Shown here in pieces: positions 50,088-61,200 of a stretch of 64,000 nt of DNA. Each line of letters starts with the position of its first letter. The stretch's first letter is position 1. The stretch comes from Rhynchopus sp. YZ270_cl-10 (Eukaryota; Euglenozoa; Diplonemea; Diplonemida; Diplonemidae), in NCBI GenBank assembly GCA_964035575.1, contig OZ037907.1:1222794-1286793 (forward strand), in the 5' to 3' direction. Both the position numbers and the translations under genes were made by a program. The notes under the pieces were generated by a model, which was given only the letters and a program-made list of their open reading frames with translations, had not been told where the DNA came from and ran no database searches.

Positions 50088-51323
50088 ATGAGCTCAGTAG
50101 ATTCTGTTCAGCAGTATTCTGTCATATCAACAGCAGGAGGCAGCATAGGAAACACAGACTCAGACTTTGAACCCAGCGGTTGCTTCAACATCACTGACAT
50201 TACAGGACCCACCAATCCAGTGGAGCGAGGATACGCATCAGTTCTGCTGAATGGCTTACAACTTATACGTTGCAACCTCCCGCTCCCAGGGAAAGAAGAA
50301 ACACTCACAGTGTCAGCTAATGAAGACATAAACATCACTGGGGAAAAGGGCGGGCTTGGCCTTCCTGACGCTCTCTTTATCACAACTCATGATCCGCTTC
50401 CTGGGAGTGCATGGAATGCAACCCTGAAATGTACCTGTGAAGGCCGTGAGGACTTTGAAGTTGATCTTGGGAACCTCGTGCAATCTCAAGATGCATCACA
50501 CTCTGGCCACTACATTGCATACCACCCAACTACATTCACAGTGAAGGTTCAACACATGCCAATTGACAATGTGAAGCAAGGGTCCGCAGAGAGGCAACTT
50601 GTTAAAGAGGTCAGAGCTATTTTGGAAAACCCACGGCTGAATGTGTGCAGAGGTTCTCTGGGGTCTATTGTGCTGAGCAACAAAGCGAAGGAGAGTCCAC
50701 TCTACGACAACGTTGTGGGGAAATGCTACGGTGGTGCCTGGCAGGAATTTCTCAGGGCCCATCCTGAGGACTTCTCTCTGTTCCACTATTCTGATGAGGA
50801 TATTGTTGAAAATTGTCTTGCTCCACAGATAAAAAAGTCTGATGCACGTGTCTGCCTCTTTGGAACACCGCTCTCTTCAGTGCGCGAAATAGACAAGTCT
50901 AGAAGCAAAGTCCAACGTGAAGATGAGGAAAATCTTAAAAAGGCCCTGCTAGGAATGCTCTCTGAAGGCCCCATGTCCCAGAAGGAGCTGTTGCAGAAGT
51001 TGAATGGATTTGAAGTGTTCACAAACTCTCTATTCCCAAGCCACTCTCTTCTCATGCGGTTTCTCTCCAGACACGATAAAACATTTGTGTGGACAGCAGG
51101 GCCCGACCAGCCTACGCGTATTGGCCTGGCTTCTTCTGATAGAATTCTCTGCCACGAAAGTCAGAACTATATAAAACCTAGCACAAGTAGCACATCTCAG
51201 AAGCACAGCCTACCTCGTTTTCTTAATCAGCACATAGGGTTCAACATGAAGCCAACTTCTCAACAGCAGCCAGTGTACCGACATGATCCATACAGCACCG
51301 TGCCATTCTACTATTCCCAATAA
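50088..51323 (+). CDS. Uncharacterised protein with two putative winged-helix segments, 411 aa
   Basis: I recognise no named family. Residues 1-170 are mixed, with beta-rich stretches (GYASVLLNGLQLIRCNLPL). Residues about 170-255 (VKEVRAILENPRLNVCRGSL ... FLRAHPEDFSLF) and about 285-350 (LKKALLGMLSEGPMSQKELL ... FLSRHDKTFVWTA) share a layout of helix, short helix, helix ending FLxxHxxxF, then a strand and R(V/I)(C/G)L. This resembles tandem winged-helix or LOTUS-like domains and may be an internal duplication. The tail is Ser/Gln/Tyr-rich. The leader AACACAACAAGAACACAATG resembles that of the CCCH gene. Function unknown. Confidence 0.6.
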   Translation: MSSVDSVQQYSVISTAGGSIGNTDSDFEPSGCFNITDITGPTNPVERGYASVLLNGLQLIRCNLPLPGKEETLTVSANEDINITGEKGGLGLPDALFITTHDPLPGSAWNATLKCTCEGREDFEVDLGNLVQSQDASHSGHYIAYHPTTFTVKVQHMPIDNVKQGSAERQLVKEVRAILENPRLNVCRGSLGSIVLSNKAKESPLYDNVVGKCYGGAWQEFLRAHPEDFSLFHYSDEDIVENCLAPQIKKSDARVCLFGTPLSSVREIDKSRSKVQREDEENLKKALLGMLSEGPMSQKELLQKLNGFEVFTNSLFPSHSLLMRFLSRHDKTFVWTAGPDQPTRIGLASSDRILCHESQNYIKPSTSSTSQKHSLPRFLNQHIGFNMKPTSQQQPVYRHDPYSTVPFYYSQ

Positions 51324-52145
51324 TATGTAACTACACCAGTTCCGCAAACCCAGATGACCAGTCACCCATATGTGAACCCCTCTCCCTACCTACCCTCACA
51401 TAAAAAAAAGAAGAAAAAAAAGAAAGAAATCAAATAAAGAAGGATGCAAAGAGAGAAAAAAAGAAATAAAGAGCTTGCACTGTTTCACAAAAATGAAGGA
51501 AAAAAGAAAAAAAGTGATATCTCCCCCACTCCCTCTGCTTAGACATAGTTTTTTACCTTCCCCCAGCCAAGAAACAACAACACATCACACCACAGCTCAC
51601 CAGAGAACCACAACTTCATGTGTACAAGGGCAGTATACATTCACACTCTCTCGGTTTCTAGGCTTCTAGGGAAAGGTTCTAGGCACTCCCGTGGTGTTAC
51701 TCACCCACAAACCCACGCAAACCCAAAAGGCATGAGGCAATGTCCTCAGAATCCTCCACTGACCCCCCCAGTCCTCTCATTTGCAAGTCTCCACACCTCT
51801 CACCACAGGAACACCTAAGACAACACACGGGGGGGTTGTAATTTATGGACAGATTTTACGGATATTCTGTCCATAAATTTGGTTCTGTCCATAAAAGCTC
51901 AATTTTTGCATTCGGAAAATTTTCCAGGATTTTGCCTTTTTTTTGGTGCACATGGTGTTTTCTCTTGGTTTTCTGGTTTCTCGCTGGGTTTGGAGGTCCC
52001 TGCTGTGTGTGTGTGGGTTGTGGCCCTGACCGTGAACCACCCACCCTACGTGGCCCACCCCCCAAACCCCCCCACCACAAGTATATATACCCACAGACTC
52101 AAACCACAGAACAACACATACCCTTAAACACGTACAAACTTCAAC
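51324..52145. promoter_or_regulatory. Intergenic region and probable actin promoter
   Basis: The first half is an A-rich 3' flank with AATAAAG signals at about 51434 and 51465. At 51841-51897 lies the cluster TTTATGGACAGA ... TCTGTCCATAAA ... TCTGTCCATAAA also found in the hairpin-ended repeats. A TATA-like AAGTATATATACCC sits at about 52079-52092, some 60 bp before the actin ATG, followed by a CA-rich leader. Confidence 0.55.
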
Positions 52146-53319
52146 ATGGATGATGACCAGCAAGCAATCGTCTGTGACAATGGGTCTGGGATGGTGAAGG
52201 CAGGTTTCGCAGGAGACGATGCCCCGAGGTCCGTGTTTCCGTCCATTGTTGGAAGGCCAAAGACTGCTGCAGCAATGATGGGAACGGCAAAGAAGGAAGC
52301 CTATATTGGTGACGACGCACAGTCCAAGCGTGGTATTCTGCTGATCAAGTATCCGATTGAGCATGGTATCATCACAAACTGGGATGACATGGAAAAGATC
52401 TGGCACCACACCTTCTTCAACGAGCTCCGTGTTGCACCTGAGGATCACCCTGTGCTTCTCACAGAAGCGCCCATGAACCCAAAGGCCAACCGTGAAAAGA
52501 TGACACAGATCATGTTTGAGACGTTCAACAGCCCTGCAATGTACGTTGGGATCCAGGCGGTGCTGTCCCTGTACTCGTCTGGACGCACAACAGGAATTGT
52601 TCTTGACTCAGGAGATGGTGTGACCCACACAGTTCCCATCTACGAGGGGTACTCTCTGCCACACGCCGTGCTTCGTATTGACATGGCTGGAAGAGACATG
52701 ACAGACTGGATGATTAAGCTTCTGACAGAACGTGGTAACAGCTTTGTCACCTCTGCAGAGCGCGAGATTGTGCGTGATGTGAAAGAAAAGCTCGCCTACG
52801 TTGCCTTGGTATGCATATTTTTTACAGGAAAAAGAAAACCCAAAAACCCACCAGGACTTTGACGAGGAGATGTCCCTGGCCTCGTCATCATCGTCGTTGG
52901 AAAAGGACTACGAGCTTCCCGATGGACAGGTGATCACAGTGGGCTCAGAGAGATTCCGTTGCCCTGAGGCACTCTTCAAGCCACAGTTCATTGGGCTTGA
53001 GGCAAATGGCATCCATGAGACGGTGTACAACTCCATCATGAAGTGTGACATCGATGTGCGTAAGGACTTGTACGCCAACATTGTTCTCTCAGGAGGAACT
53101 ACCATGTACGAGGGGCTTGCAGACCGTCTTTCCAAGGAAGTCACAAACCTGGCACCAAACAGCATGAAGATCAAGGTTGTTGCCCCACCGGAGAGAAAGT
53201 ACTCTGTGTGGATTGGAGGGTCTATTCTCTCTTCCCTTTCCACCTTTGCGTCTATGTGGGTAAAGAAGGAGGAGTATGATGAGAGTGGCCCAGGGATTGT
53301 TCATAAGAAGTGCTTCTAG
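52146..53319 (+). CDS. ACT: Actin, 2 exons, 375 aa
   Basis: Exons are 52146-52808 and 52855-53319. The 46-nt intron (GTATGC ... CCACCAG) splits EKLAYVAL from DFDEEM and splicing restores a 375-residue product, the standard actin length. Nucleotide-binding motifs are present ([39 protein letters not shown]), as are [15 protein letters not shown] and the C-terminus [10 protein letters not shown]. The segment [17 protein letters not shown] replaces the near-universal RHQGVMVGMGQKDSY of subdomain 2 without changing length, so the DNase-I-binding loop, a polymer contact, is unusual. It converges with the Arf gene. Confidence 0.97.
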
Positions 53320-53834
53320 TCATAAAAAACGACAAATGAATACAAAAAATTTAAAATAAAAAATGCAAAATAAAAATCAAGACAAAACAAAAAATTATAG
53401 TGGAGTTCATCCTCGGGTGTCTACACTAATACAACCAAGTTTTCAAAAAAAACAAATACAAACTTTCGGGGTGTTGGGGATAGGGTTATTGCGAGAACTT
53501 GCCTGTAGTGGATTTTTTTTATTTGATTGTACTGTATATTCCGTCGTATGCGGCAAAAATTACAAATGATACAAACAAAAAAGCAAAATTTAATATATTT
53601 TTAACACAAATAAAACCAAAATAATAAAAGGAGACATGAATACAAAAGAAAATAAGACAGCAAACAAAAAAAACACCAAAGCAGAAACAAAAGCAAAAAA
53701 CAAAACCAAAAAGTGAAAAAATAAAAAAGAAACATACTATTTTCCCTGTTAAGCTTGAAACACCCATAAACCCCAACACACACTACACAGAAACAATAAT
53801 ACCTCTGTCCAACACATACTAACAATAACAGAAA
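53320..53834. other. Convergent 3' intergenic region, actin/Arf
   Basis: A-rich, with several AATAAA-like signals for both strands (AAAATAAAAA at about 53353; TTTATT-type signals for the other strand). CTAC/TACA words recall the 3' flank at 28.6 kb (TATAGTGGAG near 53398 matches TATAGTGGAGC at 28612). No gene. Confidence 0.5.
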
Positions 53835-54422
53835 CTAATCTACCTCTTTCCAAGCCTCCATAGCATTCATCAATACCCAGTTTCTTGACTTCATGGAGGA
53901 TGACAGCCAGTCAAGTCCTTCATACAAACCTTCACCAGTTGCAGCGCAACTTCCCTGGATGTACCACTCCCGGAGCCTTAGAGAGTGCAGCCCAAGTTTG
54001 TCAGTCATTTCAGCTGGGGTCATCGCCTTTGGAAGATCCTGTTTGTTTGCAAGCACAAGAAGTGTTGCATCACGGAGGGCATCATCTGTTGCCAGCTTGT
54101 GCAGCTCATCACGTGCAAGAGAAATTCTGTCCCTGTCGTTGCTGTCAACAACAAATATAATGCCATCAGTCCCCTCAAAGTAGTGGCGCCACAGCGGTCT
54201 CAGCTTGTCCTGGCCACCAACGTCCCACATAGTGAACTTGAGGTTCTTGTACTCCACTGTCTCCACATTGAACCCGATCGTCGGTATGGATGTGATCAAA
54301 TCCCCTAACTTCAGCTTGTACAGCACAGTGGTCTTGCCAGAAGCATCGAGCCCCACCATCAGCATCTTCACATTCTTCTTCCCTGCAAAGAGAGTTGTCA
54401 GTGCAGAGGTAATGTTACCCAT
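53835..54422 (-). CDS. ARF1: ADP-ribosylation factor (Arf1-like GTPase), 195 aa
   Basis: An Arf-family small GTPase of vesicle coat recruitment at the Golgi. Gly2 of [12 protein letters not shown] is the myristoylation site. P-loop GLDASGKTT is at 24-32, switch [16 protein letters not shown], switch [23 protein letters not shown] for guanine specificity and [16 protein letters not shown] as the G5 region. The single exon is about 14 residues longer than the usual 181; the C-terminus [17 protein letters not shown] is unusual, but the body is conserved. Start and strand are certain from the family alignment. Confidence 0.96.
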   Translation of the reverse strand: MGNITSALTTLFAGKKNVKMLMVGLDASGKTTVLYKLKLGDLITSIPTIGFNVETVEYKNLKFTMWDVGGQDKLRPLWRHYFEGTDGIIFVVDSNDRDRISLARDELHKLATDDALRDATLLVLANKQDLPKAMTPAEMTDKLGLHSLRLREWYIQGSCAATGEGLYEGLDWLSSSMKSRNWVLMNAMEAWKEVD

Positions 54423-55324
54423 GGTGAAAATATATGTGTCACTTTTGTGTTACTGTAGTAATATGTGGGTGGAGTGGGTGGAGTGAGCGGAGGGGGTTGG
54501 TATGGGCTCAGTTCAGTGAGGTTGGAGAGTTTGTAGGAGTGTCCTCATCATAGAACATATAGGCTATGACCATCACTGTGTATACTGTGTATACTGTGTA
54601 CAGTGTGTAAACCTGCAACTAATGCCTCTTATGGTTGGTCAGTGATTTTGTAGGAGTGCCGTCACCATAGAACATGTAGTTTGGAACATATAGGCCATGA
54701 TCAGTACTGTGTTTGCTGTGTATACAAGTATACACAGTGTATGGTGTGTATACAGTGTATACTATGTATACCTGATACTCATGCCTCTTATGGTTGGTAG
54801 GAGTGCCATCATAGAAAGTGTTGTTTCCAACATATAGACTGCCGAAAATATTCTATAATAACCGTATAGGTTTTCTTGTCTTTTGTGCATGTTATATATT
54901 ATGCGCAAAGGTTTGTGAGAGAAGGTAGCAGGGTTTTTTAAAGGTTATAGGGAGGAAATACAAAAACTGAGACTGGGGAGGGACGACAAGACACATCTAG
55001 CCTGTCATGTCAATGTTTTCTTCAAATACAGAGATATGAAAACAAATGCTCCAACAAAAACAAAAAAGGAATGTTCAATCAAACCCAATGCACCCGTATT
55101 TTTGCTTTATCACTTGTCTAAAATCTATTCCTTTATTCCTTCCATAATCTTTTGCCAACATACCCACACGCCAACATCAGCTTCTACTTTCCAACATCAT
55201 ACTACAACATGCAAATATACAAGGTGAGGAATTCTGACCGCCCTGCTTAATAGAGACTGAGATACAGTAGTGTATCACACATGTTGGACTGGTGCACAAG
55301 GGTTCTGGGGGAACCCCACGTACT
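54423..55324. other. Arf upstream region and degenerate repeat copies
   Basis: After the Arf promoter region come diverged copies of the same repeat core (GTTTGTAGGAGTGTCCTCA at about 54528; TTTGTAGGAGTGCCGTCACC at about 54647; weaker near 54798) with short TATACTGTG and TATACA words, in the same orientation as those at 48.6 kb. No gene from 54.83 to 55.32 kb. Confidence 0.6.
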
Positions 55325-55605
55325 ATGAGTTTACACAGTAATTCCCTGTGTATGACCCTGTAAGGGTACCCACAGACCTCAGTAGGCCAAGTAAATTGAT
55401 GTCTACTATGTATTTTTGGGCCCACGACCACCATACTTTGACGCCATTGCTCCGATGAAGCCACTACAGTAAGCCATTTGAAAACATGTTTTTGGCCATT
55501 TTGGGATTTATGGACAGACATGTTGACAAATCTGTCCATAAATTACGTTCTGTCCATAAAAGCCAGGATCCTGGCCAAAAATCCCTGTATTGAAAATACA
55601 GGGAT
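55325..55605 (+). repeat. Hairpin-ended interspersed repeat, copy C
   Basis: Closely similar to copy B over about 280 bp: ACAGTAATTCCCTGT, TACCCACAGACCTCAGTAGG, the TGTCCATAAA cluster and the terminal hairpin AAAAATCCCTGTATT/AATACAGGGATTTTT. Here the stem is extended by a GCC/GGC pair instead of the GACC/GGTC of copy B. Confidence 0.85.
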
Positions 55606-55619
55606 TTTTGGCTTTGCTC

Positions 55620-57895
55620 CACACAGTGTACACAGAGCACTACACAGTGTACACAGTATACACAGGACAAAATATTGCTAATATATGTTAAGATTATTAT
55701 TCCTATGGTGACGACACTCCTACAAACCCACTGACCAACCATAAAAGGCAAGGGTTGCTGGTACACACCGTATACACAGTGTAAACAGTGTACACAGTGT
55801 ACACAGTGTAAACACTGTACACAGTATACACAGCATACACAGGACAAAATATTGCTAATATATGTTAAGATTATTATTCCTATGGTGACGGCACTCCTAC
55901 AAACCCACTGACCAACCATAAAAGGCAAGGGTTGCTGGAAAACACAGTGTAAACAGTGTACACAGTGTACACAGTGTACACAGTGTAAACACTGTACACA
56001 GTATACACAGCATACACAGGACAAAATATTGCTAATATATGTTAAGATTATTATTCCTATGGTGACGGCACTCCTACAAACCCACTGACCAACCATAAAA
56101 GGCAAGGGTTGCTGGTACACACAGTATACACAGTGTACATAGTGTACACAGTGTAAACACTGTATACAGTATGCACAGTATACACAGGACAAAATATTGC
56201 TAATATATTTTAAGATTATTATTCCTATGGTGACGGCACTCCTACAAACCCACTGACCAACCATAAAAGGCAAGGGTTGCTGGAAAACACAGTGTAAACA
56301 GTGTACACAGTGTACACAGTGTACACAGTGTAAACACTGTACACAGTATACACAGCATACACAGGACAAAATATTGCTAATATATGTTAAGATTATTATT
56401 CCTATGGTGACGGCACTCCTACAAACCCACTGACCAACCATAAAAGGCAAGGGTTGCTGGTATACACAGTGTAAACAGTGTACACAGTGTACACACTATA
56501 AACACTGTACACAGTATACACAGTATACACAGGACAAAATATTGCTAATATATGTTAAGATTATTATTCCTATGGTGACAGCACTCCTACAAACCCACTG
56601 ACCAACCATAAAAGGCAAGGGTTGCTGGTACACACAGTATACACAGTGTACATAGTGTACACAGTGTAAACACTGTATACAGTATGCACAGTATACACAG
56701 GACAAAATATTGCTAATATATTTTAAGATTATTATTCCTATGGTGACGGCACTCCTACAAACCCACTGACCAACCATAAAAGGCAAGGGTTGCTGGTACA
56801 CACAGTATACACAGTGTACATAGTGTACACAGTGTAAACACTGTATACAGTATGCACAGTATACACAGGACAAAATATTGCTAATATATTTTAAGATTAT
56901 TATTCCTATGGTGACAGCACTCCTACAAACCCACTGACCAACCATAAAAGACAAGGGTTGCTGGTACACACAGAAAACACAGTGTACATAGTGTACATAG
57001 TGTACACAGTGTAAACACTGTATACAGTATGCACAGTATACACAGGACAAAATATTGCTAATATATTTTAAGATTATTATTCCTATGGTGACAGCACTCC
57101 TACAAACCCACTGACCAACCATAAAAGACAAGGGTTGCTGGTACACACAGAAAACACAGTGTACATAGTGTACATAGTGTACACAGTGTAAACACTGTAT
57201 ACAGTATGCACAGTATACACAGGACAAAATATTGCTAATATATGTTAAGATTATTATTCCTATGGTGACGGCACTCCTACAAACCCACTGACCAACCATA
57301 AAAGGCAAGGGGTGCTGGTATACACAGTGTAAACAGTGTAAACAGTGTAAACAGTGTACACAGTGTACACAGTGTACACAGTGTACACAGTGTACACAGT
57401 GTACACAGTGTGCACACTGTACACAGTATACACAGTATACACAGGACAAAATATTGCTAATATATGTTAAGAGTATTATTCCTATGGTGACAGCACTCCT
57501 ACAAACCCACTGACCAACCATAAAAGGCAAGGGTTGCTGGTACACACAGTATACACAGTGTACACAGTGTACACAGTGTAAACACTGTACACAGTATACA
57601 CAGTATACACAGCATACACAGGACAAAATATTGCTAATATATGTTAAGATTATTATTCCTATGGTGACGGCACTCCTACAAACCCACTGACCAACCGTAA
57701 AAGACAAGGCTTGCTGGTACACACAGTATACACAGTGTACACAGTGTACACAGTGTAAACACTGTACACAGTGTTCACAGTATACACAGCATACACAGGA
57801 CAAAATATTGCTAATATATGTTAAGATTATTATTCCTATGGTGACGGCACTCCTACAAACCCACTGACCAACCATAATTGCTATGGGTTGCAGGT
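55620..57895 (+). repeat. Tandem array of 13 units of 168-222 bp with embedded 9-bp arrays
   Basis: AGGACAAAATATTGCTAATA starts units at 55664, 55841, 56018, 56186, 56363, 56531, 56699, 56867, 57044, 57221, 57443, 57620 and 57797. Each has a conserved core of about 115 bp (TTATTCCTATGGTGACGGCA, then CCCACTGACCAACCATAAAA) and a variable part built from 9-bp GTGTACACA-type units, which causes the length differences (168, 177, 222). Long open frames on the - strand through this region are repeat read-through, not genes. Confidence 0.95.
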
Positions 57896-57904
57896 TTTCA
57901 CAGT

Positions 57905-58190
57905 GACCCCCACGACCCCCACAACCCCCACGACCCCCACGACCCCCACGACCCCCACGACCCCCATGACCCCCACGACCCCCACAACCCCCACGACCCC
58001 CCCAACCCCCACGACCCCCACGACCCCCACGACCCCCACGACCCCCACGACCCCCACGACCCCCACGACCCCCATGACCCCCACGACCCCCACAACCCCC
58101 ACGACCCCCCCAACCCCCACGACCCCCACAACCCCCACGACCCCCACGACCCCCACGACCCCCACGACCCCCATGACCCCCACGACCCGC
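57905..58190. repeat. Tandem array of 9-bp CCCCCACGA, about 32 copies, with higher-order repeat
   Basis: Variant units (ACA for ACG, ATG for ACG, CCC for CAC) recur in the same order. The ATG variants at 57966, 58074 and 58173 mark a higher-order unit of 108 then 99 bp (12 and 11 basic units). Strongly strand-asymmetric (C-rich +). Confidence 0.93.
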
Positions 58191-58263
58191 AAACCCCCAC
58201 AACCCCCATAACCCGCCACCTTGCCATCCATTTGACCTGAAACCCGGTAATATATATAGTGTA

Positions 58264-61200
58264 ACCCGCAAACCCGCAAACCCGCAAACCCGCAAACCCG
58301 CAAACCCGCAAACCCGCAAACCCGCAAACCCGCAAACCCGCAAACCCGCAAACCCGCAAACCCGCAAACCCGCAAACCCGCAAACCCGCAAACCCGCAAA
58401 CCCGCAAACCCGCAAACCCGCAAACCCGTAAACCCGCAAACCCGCAAACCCGCAAACCCGCAAACCCGCAAACCCGCAAACCCGCAAACCCGCAAACCCG
58501 CAAAACCCGCAAACCCGCAAACCCGCAAACCCGCAAACCCGCAAACCCGCAAACCCGCAAACCCGCAAACCCGCAAACCCGCAAACCCGCAAACCCGCAA
58601 ACCCGCAAACCCGCAAACCCGCAAACCCGCAAACCCGCAAACCCGCAAACCCGCAAACCCGCAAACCCGCAAACCCGCAAACCCGCAAACCCGCAAACCC
58701 GCAAACCCGCAAACCCGCAAACCCGCAAACCCGCAAACCCGCAAACCCGCAAACCCGCAAACCCGCAAACCCGCAAACCCGCAAACCCGCAAACCCGCAA
58801 ACCCGCAAACCCGCAAACCCGCAAACCCGCAAACCCGCAAACCCGCAAACCCGCAAACCCGCAAACCCGCAAACCCGCAAACCCGCAAACCCGCAAACCC
58901 GCAAACCCGCAAACCCGCAAACCCGCAAACCCGCAAACCCGCAAACCCGCAAACCCGCAAACCCGCAAACCCGCAAACCCGCAAACCCGCAAACCCGCAA
59001 ACCCGCAAACCCGCAAACCCGCAAACCCGCAAACCCGCAAACCCGCAAACCCGCAAACCCGCAAACCCGCAAACCCGCAAACCCGCAAACCCGCAAACCC
59101 GCAAACCCGCAAACCCGCAAACCCGCAAACCCGCAAACCCGCAAACCCGCAAACCCGCAAACCCGCAAACCCGCAAACCCGCAAACCCGCAAACCCGCAA
59201 ACCCGCAAACCCGCAAACCCGCAAACCCGCAAACCCGCAAACCCGCAAACCCGCAAACCCGCAAACCCGCAAACCCGCAAACCCGCAAACCCGCAAACCC
59301 GCAAACCCGCAAACCCGCAAACCCGCAAACCCGCAAACCCGCAAACCCGCAAACCCGCAAACCCGCAAACCCGCAAACCCGCAAACCCGCAAACCCGCAA
59401 ACCCGCAAACCCGCAAACCCGCAAACCCGCAAACCCGCAAACCCGCAAACCCGCAAACCCGCAAACCCGCAAACCCGCAAACCCGCAAACCCGCAAACCC
59501 GCAAACCCGCAAACCCGCAAACCCGCAAACCCGCAAACCCGCAAACCCGCAAACCCGCAAACCCGCAAACCCGCAAACCCGCAAACCCGCAAACCCGCAA
59601 ACCCGCAAACCCGCAAACCCGCAAACCCGCAAACCCGCAAACCCGCAAACCCGCAAACCCGCAAACCCGCAAACCCGCAAACCCGCAAACCCGCAAACCC
59701 GCAAACCCGCAAACCCGCAAACCCGCAAACCCGCAAACCCGCAAACCCGCAAACCCGCAAACCCGCAAACCCGCAAACCCGCAAACCCGCAAACCCGCAA
59801 ACCCGCAAACCCGCAAACCCGCAAACCCGCAAACCCGCAAACCCGCAAACCCGCAAACCCGCAAACCCGCAAACCCGCAAACCCGCAAACCCGCAAACCC
59901 GCAAACCCGCAAACCCGCAAACCCGCAAACCCGCAAACCCGCAAACCCGCAAACCCGCAAACCCGCAAACCCGCAAACCCGCAAACCCGCAAACCCGCAA
60001 ACCCGCAAACCCGCAAACCCGCAAACCCGCAAACCCGCAAACCCGCAAACCCGCAAACCCGCAAACCCGCAAACCCGCAAACCCGCAAACCCGCAAACCC
60101 GCAAACCCGCAAACCCGCAAACCCGCAAACCCGCAAACCCGCAAACCCGCAAACCCGCAAACCCGCAAACCCGCAAACCCGCAAACCCGCAAACCCGCAA
60201 ACCCGCAAACCCGCAAACCCGCAAACCCGCAAACCCGCAAACCCGCAAACCCGCAAACCCGCAAACCCGCAAACCCGCAAACCCGCAAACCCGCAAACCC
60301 GCAAACCCGCAAACCCGCAAACCCGCAAACCCGCAAACCCGCAAACCCGCAAACCCGCAAACCCGCAAACCCGCAAACCCGCAAACCCGCAAACCCGCAA
60401 ACCCGCAAACCCGCAAACCCGCAAACCCGCAAACCCGCAAACCCGCAAACCCGCAAACCCGCAAACCCGCAAACCCGCAAACCCGCAAACCCGCAAACCC
60501 GCAAACCCGCAAACCCGCAAACCCGCAAACCCGCAAACCCGCAAACCCGCAAACCCGCAAACCCGCAAACCCGCAAACCCGCAAACCCGCAAACCCGCAA
60601 ACCCGCAAACCCGCAAACCCGCAAACCCGCAAACCCGCAAACCCGCAAACCCGCAAACCCGCAAACCCGCAAACCCGCAAACCCGCAAACCCGCAAACCC
60701 GCAAACCCGCAAACCCGCAAACCCGCAAACCCGCAAACCCGCAAACCCGCAAACCCGCAAACCCGCAAACCCGCAAACCCGCAAACCCGCAAACCCGCAA
60801 ACCCGCAAACCCGCAAACCCGCAAACCCGCAAACCCGCAAACCCGCAAACCCGCAAACCCGCAAACCCGCAAACCCGCAAACCCGCAAACCCGCAAACCC
60901 GCAAACCCGCAAACCCGCAAACCCGCAAACCCGCAAACCCGCAAACCCGCAAACCCGCAAACCCGCAAACCCGCAAACCCGCAAACCCGCAAACCCGCAA
61001 ACCCGCAAACCCGCAAACCCGCAAACCCGCAAACCCGCAAACCCGCAAACCCGCAAACCCGCAAACCCGCAAACCCGCAAACCCGCAAACCCGCAAACCC
61101 GCAAACCCGCAAACCCGCAAACCCGCAAACCCGCAAACCCGCAAACCCGCAAACCCGCAAACCCGCAAACCCGCAAACCCGCAAACCCGCAAACCCGCAA

